Shown here: positions 37,657 through 47,076 of the stretch, in pieces | How positions within the stretch are numbered: position 1 is the first letter of the stretch | How the letters are laid out: each line of letters starts with the position of its first letter | NCBI GenBank assembly: GCA_934408725.1 | Contig: CAKRVB010000013.1 | Span: forward strand, 1 to 61,958 | DNA from: an uncultured Marvinbryantia sp. | Lineage (GTDB): Bacteria; Bacillota; Clostridia; Lachnospirales; Lachnospiraceae | Direction: 5' to 3' | DNA length: 61,958 bases | Translations under genes and position numbers: made by a program | The notes under the pieces: model-generated | The model's input: the letters and a program-made list of their open reading frames with translations, nothing else | Told to the model about the DNA's origin: nothing | Database searches by the model: none

Positions 37657-38781
37657 TTAGCAGTCTTCCCCACGTGGGTCTGTTTCCGGTTCACCCATCC
37701 ATGCAGCGACGCAGACGCCAAGATGAACCATGCCTTTCAGATCGATGCCATGGCGGTCGCAGCGACGCGCTTCAAACTTCGGCATACCGATAATCTGAAC
37801 ATCTTTTTCAATAGTATTTGGATAAATGATTTCATCCATCTTATTCATGTCTGGCTGGGACATATTGATGGCACTCAGGCCATTCAGTTCCGCAAAAGAT
37901 GGCATCAGATGATCTCCATGTCCACAGAAATGCAGTGCGCCTCCGCCAAATGCGTCAAAGATCTTCTGATCCGCTTCCTGGAACAGGTCTTCGTACATAC
38001 TTGCTGAGATATTACAGGTGGAATCTTCACGGATCATAACTCCGCCTTTATAGGTAAGACCATAATCAAAAGAAATATCATTGTTGCAATATGGAAATTC
38101 CTCTTTCCATGCTTCGATATAACGAATAAAAGTATCAGTAACCACTTCGATCAAATCCATGATTGTATCTTCTTCATCAAACACCAGCAGATAGAAATCA
38201 CTTCCAACCACAGCTTCTGAAATAGAGCAAGGTCCCTGACTGTCCGGAGCATAAATATGAAGATGCTTTTTCAGCTTCGGATAATCCTTTAACAGCTCTT
38301 CAAAGCGATGTCCGGCATCGATACTTTTCTGTCCCAGTGCAGTTCGAACTTCCGGTTTCTTTCCATTTTTGAAATCTTCAATAACCTTAAGAATCTGCTC
38401 CCAACTCAGCTTCAGTGGTCCCGGCAGAGAATTCTGCTCCAATGGCAGAGTCTTAATTTCACATCCAAACATACTTGGAATCAGGCCGGTTCCAAAACTT
38501 GGACGTACGGATAACAGCTCTCCCTTTCCACTTTCCAGCTGATCATTGCAGCGAAGCAGCTGCTGATACAGCATTTTATCATAATCATCCAGCGTCTCAT
38601 TGAAGTATACATTCGGCCATTCTACCTTGCTTGGTGCCGGCACACGTTTCGGCTCAAAATAGCTTCTGTCCTTCATTTCTCTTCTGGCAAACCTGATGTA
38701 ATCTTCCAAAAGTCTGTCTTCCTGTTCCATATCCAGTCTGCTTTCCAGATCATCCAGATAGGTCTTGATATTGAATTCCAT
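37657..38781 (-). CDS. Uroporphyrinogen decarboxylase-like / corrinoid methyltransferase-like protein
   Basis: 374 residues with the UroD/MtaA TIM-barrel pattern. A C-terminal HFCGHGDHL motif and a later Cys in LGVCVAA recall the His-x-Cys...Cys zinc site of methylcobamide:CoM-type methyltransferases. A true haem-pathway UroD is unlikely because no haem genes are near and the N-terminal substrate motif is not seen. The start at 38781 (MEFNIKTYL) follows AAGGTGG. It lies downstream of a TRAP transporter on the same strand but after a terminator, so it may have its own promoter. The substrate is unknown. Confidence 0.7.
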   Translation of the reverse strand: MEFNIKTYLDDLESRLDMEQEDRLLEDYIRFARREMKDRSYFEPKRVPAPSKVEWPNVYFNETLDDYDKMLYQQLLRCNDQLESGKGELLSVRPSFGTGLIPSMFGCEIKTLPLEQNSLPGPLKLSWEQILKVIEDFKNGKKPEVRTALGQKSIDAGHRFEELLKDYPKLKKHLHIYAPDSQGPCSISEAVVGSDFYLLVFDEEDTIMDLIEVVTDTFIRYIEAWKEEFPYCNNDISFDYGLTYKGGVMIREDSTCNISASMYEDLFQEADQKIFDAFGGGALHFCGHGDHLMPSFAELNGLSAINMSQPDMNKMDEIIYPNTIEKDVQIIGMPKFEARRCDRHGIDLKGMVHLGVCVAAWMGEPETDPRGEDC

Positions 38782-38913
38782 CGTTCCACCTTCCCTGCAC
38801 ATATAGCGTGCAATCTTCTTTTTTTGTAGTTTTATTGTAACAATATTCGTTTTTGATTTTTTTGCAATATCATCACTTTACTTTGCATTTTTCGTTTTTC
38901 AAATGTATTTTTC

Positions 38914-38956
38914 CCAAAAAAATATGCCATAAATATTTGCATTTATGGCATATTTC
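38914..38956 (-). terminator. Terminator after the TRAP operon
   Basis: AAATATGCCATAAAT and ATTTATGGCATATTT form a perfect 15-bp stem with a 6-base loop, followed on the minus strand by TTTTTTGGG. The rest of 38782-38998 shows only a weak extended -10 (TGTTACAAT) for the UroD-like gene. Confidence 0.85.
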
Positions 38957-38998
38957 AGAATCACTTTCCAGTCTATACTTTTATACTGCTTCATCACT

Positions 38999-40294
38999 TT
39001 AATATCCGCATAATGTTGGTATAATGAGTGTGATCTGTGGGATAAAACTGATCAGCATCAATACAATCAGCATAGCCGCATAGAACGGCAGGGTTGCTTT
39101 TACAATCTTTTCAATCTTTACTCCAGATACCGCAGATCCAATAAACAGACAGGTTCCTACCGGCGGCGTCAGAAGTCCAATGCCACAGTTCAGAATCATC
39201 ATCACACCAAACTGCACCGCTCCGATACCGATGCTTTGCGCCAGCGGAAACAGAATCGGTGTGGCAATCAGAATGATCGGTGCCATATCCATGATGCAGC
39301 CAAGCAACAGTAAAATCAGATTGATCAGCAGTGTCAGCAGGATTTTATTTGTAGTGATACTTGTAATCGCTGTTGCTGCCAGATCTGGTACATGCAGGTA
39401 AGTCAGACAGTAGCCAAAGATACTGGAAGTACCACAAAGGATCAGAACAATGGACAAAGTCTCAATACATTCTCCAAGAATTTTCCATACGCCCTTCCAG
39501 GTCAGTTCTTTATAAATTGCCAGACTGACAATCAGGCTGTAGATTACTGCGATTGCTGCAGATTCTGTAGCGGTAAACACCCCAAGAACAACGCCTACAA
39601 CTACAATCAGAATTGCCAGAAGTGCCCAGATAGATTTTACCAGCTGACTGAAAAATACCTTTAACTGGAATCTGTCTCCTCTCGGATAATTTCGTTTCAT
39701 GGAAATCACATAAGAGAAAACCATCAGGGAAATCGCCAGTAATGCTCCAGGCAGATAGCCTGCCATAAACAGTGCACCAACCGATACTCCACCCGCCGCT
39801 GTCGCATAAATCACCATATTATGGCTTGGCGGTACCAGAAGCCCCTCTACAGATGAGGTAATGGTGACTGCAGTGGAAAAGTCAGCATCGTATCCGGCAT
39901 TTACCATCATCGGAATCATCAGTTTTCCAATAGACGCTGTATCCGCCGTTGCAGATCCGGAAATGCCTCCAAAGAAATAAGATGCCACAATATTTACCAT
40001 GGCAAGTCCGCCATGCATCCAGCCTACCAGCGAATCTGCCAGTGCAATGATCTTATCTGAGATTCCTCCTGCACCCATCAGACAGCCCATGGTAATAAAG
40101 AACGGTACGGCCATCAGGGAAAACGAGTTCAGACCTTTTACCATCTGCTGGCAGACGTTGGTCAGTGGAAGTCCCAGATAAAGCAGACATACGGTAGAGG
40201 CAATTCCTACTGCAAATGCAATCTGGATTCTCAGGAGAATCATCACCAGAAATAAGATAATTAAAATCGCAATTGCTGTTGTATTTACTTCCAT
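38999..40294 (-). CDS. dctM: TRAP transporter large permease DctM
   Basis: 431 residues with about 12 membrane helices, the channel subunit of a tripartite ATP-independent periplasmic-type transporter for organic acids or related anions. Conserved loops include SGSATADTASIGKLM and GLLTPPVGTCLF. Its ATG shares one base with the dctQ stop codon (TAATG), so translation is coupled. It is the last gene of the dctP-dctQ-dctM operon. Confidence 0.95.
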   Translation of the reverse strand: MEVNTTAIAILIILFLVMILLRIQIAFAVGIASTVCLLYLGLPLTNVCQQMVKGLNSFSLMAVPFFITMGCLMGAGGISDKIIALADSLVGWMHGGLAMVNIVASYFFGGISGSATADTASIGKLMIPMMVNAGYDADFSTAVTITSSVEGLLVPPSHNMVIYATAAGGVSVGALFMAGYLPGALLAISLMVFSYVISMKRNYPRGDRFQLKVFFSQLVKSIWALLAILIVVVGVVLGVFTATESAAIAVIYSLIVSLAIYKELTWKGVWKILGECIETLSIVLILCGTSSIFGYCLTYLHVPDLAATAITSITTNKILLTLLINLILLLLGCIMDMAPIILIATPILFPLAQSIGIGAVQFGVMMILNCGIGLLTPPVGTCLFIGSAVSGVKIEKIVKATLPFYAAMLIVLMLISFIPQITLIIPTLCGY

Positions 40295-40812
40295 TATTCG
40301 TTCACCTCCACTCCTCTGAATGCCTGAATATGCTTATAAATAACTTCCAGTTCAAATAATGCAATGGCAATCCCTGAAAATGGAATTGGTGCATACAGCC
40401 AGAACTTCGACAGCCATGGAAGGCTGACATAACCACCCTTGCTTCCCAGCATGGATGCAAACGGGAATCCTACAAACACCATCATCAGAGCAAATGCCAG
40501 AATCAGGAAATCCGCCACCAGATCCAATGTCTGACAAAGCTTCTTTGGAAGATACATATCCAGGGATGTCATACGGATATGTGCCTGATTCCGAATAGCC
40601 AGTGAAGCGCTTAAAAATGCCATATAAATCATACAGGTCAGTACAATTTCCTCACTCCATGCCGGATCAGAAATAAATGGGATGTACTTTCCAACATAGC
40701 GCCCCAGCACTGCATAGGAAGTAATGCAGACATCTGCAATCAGAAGCATCTTACAGATGAACATGACTACCGCATAGAGTCCGTCATAGAACTTTTTTAT
40801 TGTGTTACTCAT
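40294..40812 (-). CDS. dctQ: TRAP transporter small permease DctQ
   Basis: 172 residues, four membrane helices, with the family pattern WSEEIVLTCMIYMAFLSAS near the second helix. The start at 40812 (MSNTIKKFYDGL) is preferred over a frame six codons longer because AGAGGA lies at suitable distance. It lies between dctP and dctM. Confidence 0.93.
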   Translation of the reverse strand: MSNTIKKFYDGLYAVVMFICKMLLIADVCITSYAVLGRYVGKYIPFISDPAWSEEIVLTCMIYMAFLSASLAIRNQAHIRMTSLDMYLPKKLCQTLDLVADFLILAFALMMVFVGFPFASMLGSKGGYVSLPWLSKFWLYAPIPFSGIAIALFELEVIYKHIQAFRGVEVNE

Positions 40813-40849
40813 TTTTATTTCCTCTTTCATTTATGAATATTCGCTGCCA

Positions 40850-41851
40850 TTATTTTGCTGTGTCAAGGATTGCCTGATAGGTATCTTCTACTCCGGAAGT
40901 AAACTGAGAAATAACATCTGCACATGCATCTCTCCAAGGTGTCTTGTCTTCTACTTCTACAAAGTTCACGCCTTTTTCTTCCAGATCTGCCTTGCATTTT
41001 TCCTCTTCTTCTGCTGAAATCTTTGCGCAATACTCTTCTGTCTGTTTTCCTGCTTCTTTCAGTGCTTCGATCTGATCCTCTGACAGTTTATCCAGAGAAG
41101 AATCCGCAATCACTACAGAAGCGATAGACATGGTATGTTCATCCAGAATCACATTTGGAGCCACTTCATTAAATGCGTTCGTTGCATAAGCAGCGATTGG
41201 CTGTTCAGCTCCATCTACCACTCCAGACTGAAGGCTGGTGTATAATTCGTTGAAAGATACAACGGTTGGTGATGCTTTCAGTGCTTCTACCATACCAGTC
41301 ATGATCTGATCCTGAGATACACGGATCTTTTTGTCTGCCAGGTCGTCTATTGTCTCAACCGGATCTTTAAAGAAGAAGCTTCGGAATCCATCTTCTGTAT
41401 AAAACAGACCAGTTACTCCAAGTGCATTATCAGAAGGTTCCGCCAGAACCTCTTCTCCTACTTCAGAGTTTGCAAATTTCCAGAAATGGTCACGGCTTTC
41501 GAAGACAAATGGAAGACCCAGTAATGCTGATTTATTACACTTGTAGTTACCAAATGCGTAGCTGGATACTCTGGCGATATCAACCGTTCCGCTCATGGAG
41601 ATCATGCCATCCAACACATCACTTTCATTTCCCATTACGCCGCTGGCCTGAATGTCAATTTTTACAGAGCCATTGGTCAGTTCTTCTACTTTATCCTTAA
41701 AAAAGGAAGCATACATACCATCTGTAGAATCCATAGAATTCAATTCTGCATATACCAGCGTTACAGAATCATCTGCCAGCACGGTTGGTGCTCCCATAGC
41801 TGTTGCTGCCATTCCTACTCCTGCCAGTGTTGCTAAGATTTTTTTATTCAT
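40850..41851 (-). CDS. dctP: TRAP transporter substrate-binding protein DctP
   Basis: 333 residues. A signal sequence covers 1-26 (MNKKILATLAGVGM, cleavage near TVLADD). It is an extracytoplasmic solute receptor of the DctP/SiaP fold, with the substrate-contact Arg probably in KKIRVSQDQ and the FNELYTSLQSGVVDGAE stretch diagnostic of the family. There is no Cys at the cleavage site, so unlike most Gram-positive binding proteins it does not look like a lipoprotein; it may be anchored by an uncleaved signal helix. The substrate is not known, probably a carboxylate. It is first in the operon. Confidence 0.92.
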   Translation of the reverse strand: MNKKILATLAGVGMAATAMGAPTVLADDSVTLVYAELNSMDSTDGMYASFFKDKVEELTNGSVKIDIQASGVMGNESDVLDGMISMSGTVDIARVSSYAFGNYKCNKSALLGLPFVFESRDHFWKFANSEVGEEVLAEPSDNALGVTGLFYTEDGFRSFFFKDPVETIDDLADKKIRVSQDQIMTGMVEALKASPTVVSFNELYTSLQSGVVDGAEQPIAAYATNAFNEVAPNVILDEHTMSIASVVIADSSLDKLSEDQIEALKEAGKQTEEYCAKISAEEEEKCKADLEEKGVNFVEVEDKTPWRDACADVISQFTSGVEDTYQAILDTAK

Positions 41852-41945
41852 GTTTCATACCCTCCGCAATTTTTTACTTTCTATTTAAGATGGCTTTATT
41901 ATATATTCATATTTACCTGTTTTTTTTACATTCTGTTTTCTTTTT

Positions 41946-41994
41946 ATGACAAAATCATCAATTTGTGCTTATTATTTATATCTTTATCTGTCAT
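41946..41994. promoter_or_regulatory. Possible AraC-regulator site between dctP and araC
   Basis: ATGACA and TGTCAT form a widely spaced inverted repeat in the divergent intergenic region. The dctP side has TATAAT (TATATAATAA at about 41900) but no -35 box, which fits activator-dependent transcription. Binding by the adjacent AraC protein is inference. Confidence 0.3.
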
Positions 41995-42043
41995 TTTGTT
42001 GTTATTTAGACTGAGTACCGACCATCCATAATAAAGCTGACGA

Positions 42044-42072
42044 TTGAATTTCTTCTATTCTTCCATTATAAT
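42044..42072 (+). promoter_or_regulatory. Sigma-A promoter for the AraC regulator
   Basis: TTGAAT, 17 bases, TATAAT, about 55 bases upstream of the start codon. Confidence 0.65.
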
Positions 42073-42129
42073 AATTACATATTACTGATCGACAAGACAA
42101 AAAAACAAAACAGAGATTGCGAGACTACT

Positions 42130-43023
42130 ATGAAAGACAGAAGCGTAGAATTTAAAGAAAATTTCCCGGATTATCTTTGTGTGAAACACAAAATTGCAGA
42201 ACATACCGAAAAGCAGACTTTTCATCTTCATTCTCAGTTGGAAATTATTTTTACCATCTCCGATAATCTGGTATGTTTTTATGAAAATGCTGTTATCCGT
42301 ATTCCGAAATATAGTTTTCTTTTGCTGAATACCATGTGTCTGCACTATGTAGACTCCCTGCCAAACTCCGGTGTCTGTGACCGTTATGTCATCACCTTTT
42401 CCTCTGAATTTCTGAAGGATATTCAATCTTCCGGTGTCAATCTGCTGGGATGTTTTCTGGAACCCGAAGCATCACATATTCTTTTGACTCCACCATCAGA
42501 ATCCGTACCATGGATTCTACACCTTCTGGACGCCATGGAGACAGAAACGATGCATTCTTCTTTTCATGCATTGTCTGATAATATTGATGAACGTTTCAGT
42601 ACACTGACATTAAAATATCAGCTCGCCAGTCTGTTGACAGAACTGAACCGCCTGTACCTGAGTCATTTTCAGGTTGCCTCTTCCCTGAAACATCAGCGCT
42701 ATTCCAGCTTAGTTTCCGAGGTATGCAGCTACATTGAGCAAAACGTAGAGAACGAGATCTCTATCGAGGATCTGGCACGGCACTTTGCGGTGAGCAAGAC
42801 TTTTCTTTATAATATCACCAGAGAATTTCTGAATCTTCCGCTCAGTGACTATATCTCTATGGTGCGGATCAATAAGGCAAAGTCCTATCTGGCCAATACA
42901 GATTATTCCATCGAGATCATCAGTCAGAAAGTTGGTTATTCCAGCATCAGTTCTTTTTCCAGATTTTTTAAGAATAATGTTGGAATGTCTCCTTTAAAAT
43001 ACCGCAAAATCACAGAAACTTAA
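42130..43023 (+). CDS. AraC family transcriptional regulator
   Basis: 297 residues. An N-terminal cupin-like sensor domain (about 10-180; FHLHSQLEIIFTISDN) precedes a C-terminal pair of helix-turn-helix motifs (about 195-295; ISIEDLARHFAVSKTFLYN and IEIISQKVGYSSISSFSRFF). It is encoded divergently from the TRAP operon, whose promoter lacks a -35 box, so it is the obvious candidate activator, probably responding to the transported compound. The ribosome-binding site is weak (GAGA), so the start is likely but not certain. Confidence 0.9.
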   Translation: MKDRSVEFKENFPDYLCVKHKIAEHTEKQTFHLHSQLEIIFTISDNLVCFYENAVIRIPKYSFLLLNTMCLHYVDSLPNSGVCDRYVITFSSEFLKDIQSSGVNLLGCFLEPEASHILLTPPSESVPWILHLLDAMETETMHSSFHALSDNIDERFSTLTLKYQLASLLTELNRLYLSHFQVASSLKHQRYSSLVSEVCSYIEQNVENEISIEDLARHFAVSKTFLYNITREFLNLPLSDYISMVRINKAKSYLANTDYSIEIISQKVGYSSISSFSRFFKNNVGMSPLKYRKITET

Positions 43024-43054
43024 TTTTATTTTTAGCCATCGATTTTAGAACGAT

Positions 43055-43100
43055 AAAAAAGCTGTGGGGCTCTCAGTTTCGAGAGTCCCACAGCCTTTTT
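43055..43100. terminator. Bidirectional terminator between araC and the LTA synthase-like gene
   Basis: GCTGTGGGGCTCTC and GAGAGTCCCACAGC form a strong stem with one wobble, flanked by A6 and T5 runs, so it serves both converging genes. Confidence 0.88.
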
Positions 43101-43110
43101 CTCTTATTTC

Positions 43111-44910
43111 TTATTCAAAAAATCCAGACAGCTTTCCGGTTTTGTCACAAAGATGATTATATACCAGTTTATTGTAATTCTCTATCCACTCAGACTGCAC
43201 ATCTTTTTCCGTCTCCCGGTCTCCATCTGCTTCCATCACCATATTGGCTGTTATCACCGGCAGCTCTGCCTGCATATCTTTTAAGAACTGCTGATAACCA
43301 GTAAGTCCAATTCCAGCCTTTTCCATCAGGAGTCCACTCAGATAATTCAGGCTGATATTCTCCACCTGCGTAGTATCCATATCGTAGTTCGACCACATGA
43401 TATACGGTACAATATAATTGTCAAAATATACATCCTGTGACTCATCCCGATCCAGGCCAAGTTCCCGTAAGATAACATTGGTGATATAATCCGAAGGCTG
43501 GTGATCCCCAAACATCAGAATAATAGTTGGCTCCTTCTGTTTTTCAAAATATTCCACCAGTTCTTTAAATGCCTCATCACTCTTCTGAATCAACGTCAGA
43601 TATTTTTCTGCTGCCCTCACCTGGATTCCCTGATTCAGCTCATCGGTCAGATATACAGATTCCCTGAAATCGTCGGTATCCTTGCTGTATCCGCCATGAT
43701 TCTGCATGGTTACTTCAAATGCAAACAGCTTCTCGTCTGTACCTTTTTCCTCATACAGATCGATAATTTTCTCAAATGCGGATTCATCACTGATATAGTT
43801 CCGGATCTTCTTCGGTGCTGTAAATGCATCCTTAAAAATCATATTGTCAAATCCGAGCAGTGGGTACACTGTATTCCGGTTCCATCCGCTTCCATAATAT
43901 GGATGGATCGCTGTAGTAGTGTATCCGAGTTCTCCCAGCCGGGAGGCCAGGCTTGGAATCTCGCTCTTTACATACTGCTGATATGGCACACTTCCCGTCG
44001 GCATAAATGCCATAGAATCTCCGGTAAGAAATTCGAACTCGGAATTCGCTGTATTCCCGCCTTTTACGGATACATATGCATGCCCTTTCAGCACATTTTT
44101 ATCCAGAGAATGGATGAATGGCATATAATCTTCACTGACATGAAAATCACCAAATACGGACAGATCCGAAAATGCTTCATTCATAATCACAATGATATTC
44201 GGCAAGTCCTTCTTTGCAGTTGTCGTTTCCTGCGTCTGGTAGCTCTGTGCAATCTCTTCTGCTGCTTTTGTAGAATAACCTTCCGGTTTTTCTACTTTCA
44301 TAAAACGGATATTTCCTACAAAACCAGCCAGGAGGCCATTATTCCGATACAATACATTTGGTGTAAATAAGGTAGTATCCAGCCCCACTGTCTCGATCAC
44401 CGCATCGCTTCCCACTGCTTTTACATATCCCAATACACAACATATCGAAAGTGCCAGTCCCGCAAGTCGAATGCGAAGCTTCTTCACTTTTCCAGGCAAA
44501 ACTCTGCCGAGTACTGTCAGTGCCAGAAATCCCAGTACCACACCAATCAGTTTTCCTGTAATATCGACATTATAATTATCTGCCACGGATACCGCTGTAC
44601 GAATCGAATAGATATCCCATGGTACAATCGGCGAAGACCGGAAACAAACCACACAGTAATTCGCCAGGCCACAGCACATAAAAAGCAGCGTGGCAAAAGT
44701 ATAACCTCCTGCCACACCGCCAAATAGGAAGGTTCCAAGCAGATAAATCAGGTAGTAGCCCACCAGATTTAAGATGAAAATTGGTGGTGTCAGATCCCAT
44801 GGCACATGAGTATAACTCTCCATCAACATCAGCGCTGCCACCGGAATTGCTAACATCAGCACGGTTGTCAGTGCCTTTGACTTTATCTTATAACGAAAAA
44901 AATTCTTCAT
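43111..44910 (-). CDS. LTA synthase family membrane sulfatase-like protein
   Basis: 599 residues. About five membrane helices occupy the first 165 residues, followed by an extracellular sulfatase-fold domain at about 235-560. The catalytic threonine sits in GGNTANSEFEF, the metal ligands near IVIMNEAFSDL and MFGDHQPSD, and a His in MQNHGGYS. The family includes LtaS, which polymerises glycerol phosphate for lipoteichoic acid, and relatives that transfer phosphoglycerol to other glycans. Which of these it is cannot be decided. It is followed by the araC terminator and preceded by the rhomboid-like gene, divergent from aroC. Confidence 0.87.
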   Translation of the reverse strand: MKNFFRYKIKSKALTTVLMLAIPVAALMLMESYTHVPWDLTPPIFILNLVGYYLIYLLGTFLFGGVAGGYTFATLLFMCCGLANYCVVCFRSSPIVPWDIYSIRTAVSVADNYNVDITGKLIGVVLGFLALTVLGRVLPGKVKKLRIRLAGLALSICCVLGYVKAVGSDAVIETVGLDTTLFTPNVLYRNNGLLAGFVGNIRFMKVEKPEGYSTKAAEEIAQSYQTQETTTAKKDLPNIIVIMNEAFSDLSVFGDFHVSEDYMPFIHSLDKNVLKGHAYVSVKGGNTANSEFEFLTGDSMAFMPTGSVPYQQYVKSEIPSLASRLGELGYTTTAIHPYYGSGWNRNTVYPLLGFDNMIFKDAFTAPKKIRNYISDESAFEKIIDLYEEKGTDEKLFAFEVTMQNHGGYSKDTDDFRESVYLTDELNQGIQVRAAEKYLTLIQKSDEAFKELVEYFEKQKEPTIILMFGDHQPSDYITNVILRELGLDRDESQDVYFDNYIVPYIMWSNYDMDTTQVENISLNYLSGLLMEKAGIGLTGYQQFLKDMQAELPVITANMVMEADGDRETEKDVQSEWIENYNKLVYNHLCDKTGKLSGFFE

Positions 44911-44936
44911 GATACTTCCTTCTTGTATTCCTTATA

Positions 44937-45788
44937 TTAATGTCTTCGTACATGCTCATGGGTAAACAGATGATCCTGACAATATTCATAGTTTCCCTCA
45001 CACTTGGAGCAGAAACGAAATTCCAGATTGTCTCCGTCCAGCTCCGTTCTTCCACATACCGCACATTTATGTCTGGTGATGGTGCCATCTGCATTCTTAT
45101 GTTCTGTCTTACGTCCCTGATTCATAGCTTTCTGATAATCCCATTTTCGTTTCTGATTCTGATAGGAATATCGCTTAAGATTCCGGGTACCGATAAAATA
45201 TACAATAAAGTTCAGCATGGACATCACCATCATGATCTTATAAATCCAGCTGCTGGTAAAGAAATTCAATGCAAGAATCACTGCATAGAAAATGCCCAGC
45301 CACTTCATCTTGATCGGAATCAGAAAATAAAGCATCACCTGTGTATCCGGATAGGTTGCCGCAAAGGCCAGGAAAATCGAAAGGTTTACATAATAGGTGG
45401 TGAACAGGGTTCCAAACATCACATTTCCCCCAAGGATGCCATAAAGGATAAAGGCTCCCACAACCATAGCCAGCACCCCACCGAAAATATAAACATTATA
45501 GCGGAAAGAACCCCAGGTCCGTTCCAGCGTATTTCCTACTGAATAATAGAAAAACAGCATAATAATGGTAAACAGATCCAGTGAAGACGGCGGCACAAGC
45601 AGCCATGTCACAATACGCCACACCTGACCATGGAGAATATAATATGGTTCCAGTGTCAGATAATTGAAAATATCCGGCGTAAACACCTCCATCAGATAAC
45701 CCGCCACATAAAAGGCAATGATGTAAGCTGACAGATTACGCACTGCATATTTTCCGAACTTTCGTTCCATTTTGTTTAAAAACTTCAT
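44937..45788 (-). CDS. Rhomboid-fold membrane protein with C-terminal zinc ribbon, probably inactive
   Basis: 283 residues from MKFLNKM (start chosen for GGAG 8 bases before; a frame 7 codons longer exists). About six membrane helices lie in 15-205. The L1-like WRIVTWLLVPPS and the family pattern GNTLERTWGSFRYN resemble rhomboids and derlins, but the catalytic GxSG serine is absent at the expected helix (YYVNLSIFLAF). A cytosolic tail at about 240-280 holds CAVCGR and CSKCEGNYEYC, a zinc ribbon. Function unknown: it may bind substrates without cutting them. It is transcribed with the LTA synthase-like gene downstream. Confidence 0.7.
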   Translation of the reverse strand: MKFLNKMERKFGKYAVRNLSAYIIAFYVAGYLMEVFTPDIFNYLTLEPYYILHGQVWRIVTWLLVPPSSLDLFTIIMLFFYYSVGNTLERTWGSFRYNVYIFGGVLAMVVGAFILYGILGGNVMFGTLFTTYYVNLSIFLAFAATYPDTQVMLYFLIPIKMKWLGIFYAVILALNFFTSSWIYKIMMVMSMLNFIVYFIGTRNLKRYSYQNQKRKWDYQKAMNQGRKTEHKNADGTITRHKCAVCGRTELDGDNLEFRFCSKCEGNYEYCQDHLFTHEHVRRH

Positions 45789-45865
45789 CTGTGAACTCCT
45801 TTTCTTCAAACTTCTACGTCACATTATAGATTTTTCCTATTTGTTTGTCAACGAAACGATCTTAC

Positions 45866-45894
45866 TTTACAATTATTTCATAATTCGTTATACT
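45866..45894 (+). promoter_or_regulatory. Sigma-A promoter for aroC
   Basis: TTTACA, 17 bases, TATACT, with the AAGGAGG ribosome-binding site of aroC about 20 bases further on. Confidence 0.65.
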
Positions 45895-45924
45895 AAAAAA
45901 GATTGAAAAAATAAGGAGGCTTTT

Positions 45925-47031
45925 ATGTCTGGTTCTATATATGGAAAACATTTTCAGATCTCTACCTGGGGAGAATCCCACGGAAAGGCCCTTGGAGTTG
46001 TCGTGGATGGGTGTCCTGCCGGGATTCCACTCAGCGAAACGGATATACAGAAATTCCTGGATCGCAGAAAACCAGGGCAGAACCGCTATTCTACACCCCG
46101 TAAAGAAGACGATGCCGTAGAGATTCTCTCTGGTGTCTTTGAGGGAAAGACCACCGGTACTCCAATCTCCCTGGTTGTATTCAATAAACAGCAGCGTTCT
46201 TCTGATTATTCAGAGATCGCATCTTATTACCGGCCCGGACATGCAGATTATACTTTCGATGAAAAATATGGTTTCCGGGATTACCGGGGTGGTGGCCGTT
46301 CTTCCGGACGCGAGACCATTGGCCGTGTGGCAGCAGGTGCTATTGCCGCTAAGATTCTGGAGGCTCTTGGCATTCAGATTACGGCTTACAGCCAATCGAT
46401 TGGACCGGTAACTATCTCGCCAGATCGTTTTGACCTTTCCCAACGTGAATGTAATGCTCTGAATATGCCGGATGCACAGGCTGCCGAAGAAGCATCTGCT
46501 TATCTGGATACCTGTAAGAAAAATGGGGATTCCTGTGGCGGTGTTGTTGAATGTATTGTGTCCGGTATGATTCCAGGCCTTGGTGATCCGGTTTTTGAAA
46601 AACTATCTGCCAATCTGGCTAAGGCAATGTTCTCCATCGGCGCCGTGAAATCCTTTGAACTGGGAGATGGCATAGCAGCATCCCGTTCCGTAGGCAGCGA
46701 TAACAATGATGCTTTTTCTCTTTCTTCTGATGGCAGAATTCAAAAAGCAAGTAACCATTCCGGCGGCACACTTGGCGGTATCAGTGATGGAAGTGATCTT
46801 CTTTTCCGTGTGGGCTTTAAGCCAACGCCTTCCATCTCTGCCCAGCAGCATACTGTTAATAAAGATCACGAAGAAATCAACATCAGTATCAAAGGACGTC
46901 ATGATCCTATCATCGTACCGCGGGCTGTCGTTGTAGTAGAATCTATGACCGCTCTCACATTAGTGGATGCACTTTTTTCCAATATGTATGCGAAGATGAA
47001 TGCCATTGCAGACTTCTATGGTCATGAATAA
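45925..47031 (+). CDS. aroC: Chorismate synthase
   Basis: 368 residues. It converts EPSP to chorismate with reduced FMN, the last step of the shikimate pathway. The family signatures STWGESHGKALG, GRSSGRETIGRVAAGA and RHDPIIVPRA are present. It stands alone, with its own promoter and a terminator shared with the converging lactonase-like gene. No other aro gene is nearby. Confidence 0.97.
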   Translation: MSGSIYGKHFQISTWGESHGKALGVVVDGCPAGIPLSETDIQKFLDRRKPGQNRYSTPRKEDDAVEILSGVFEGKTTGTPISLVVFNKQQRSSDYSEIASYYRPGHADYTFDEKYGFRDYRGGGRSSGRETIGRVAAGAIAAKILEALGIQITAYSQSIGPVTISPDRFDLSQRECNALNMPDAQAAEEASAYLDTCKKNGDSCGGVVECIVSGMIPGLGDPVFEKLSANLAKAMFSIGAVKSFELGDGIAASRSVGSDNNDAFSLSSDGRIQKASNHSGGTLGGISDGSDLLFRVGFKPTPSISAQQHTVNKDHEEINISIKGRHDPIIVPRAVVVVESMTALTLVDALFSNMYAKMNAIADFYGHE

Positions 47032-47034
47032 AGC

Positions 47035-47074
47035 AAAAGACGGTGAAACTTCAATTTGATTTCACCGTCTTTTT
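47035..47074. terminator. Bidirectional terminator between aroC and the lactonase-like gene
   Basis: AAAAGACGGTGAAA and TTTCACCGTCTTTT form a 14-bp perfect stem with an 11-base loop, with T-runs on both strands. Confidence 0.9.
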
Positions 47075-47076
47075 AC

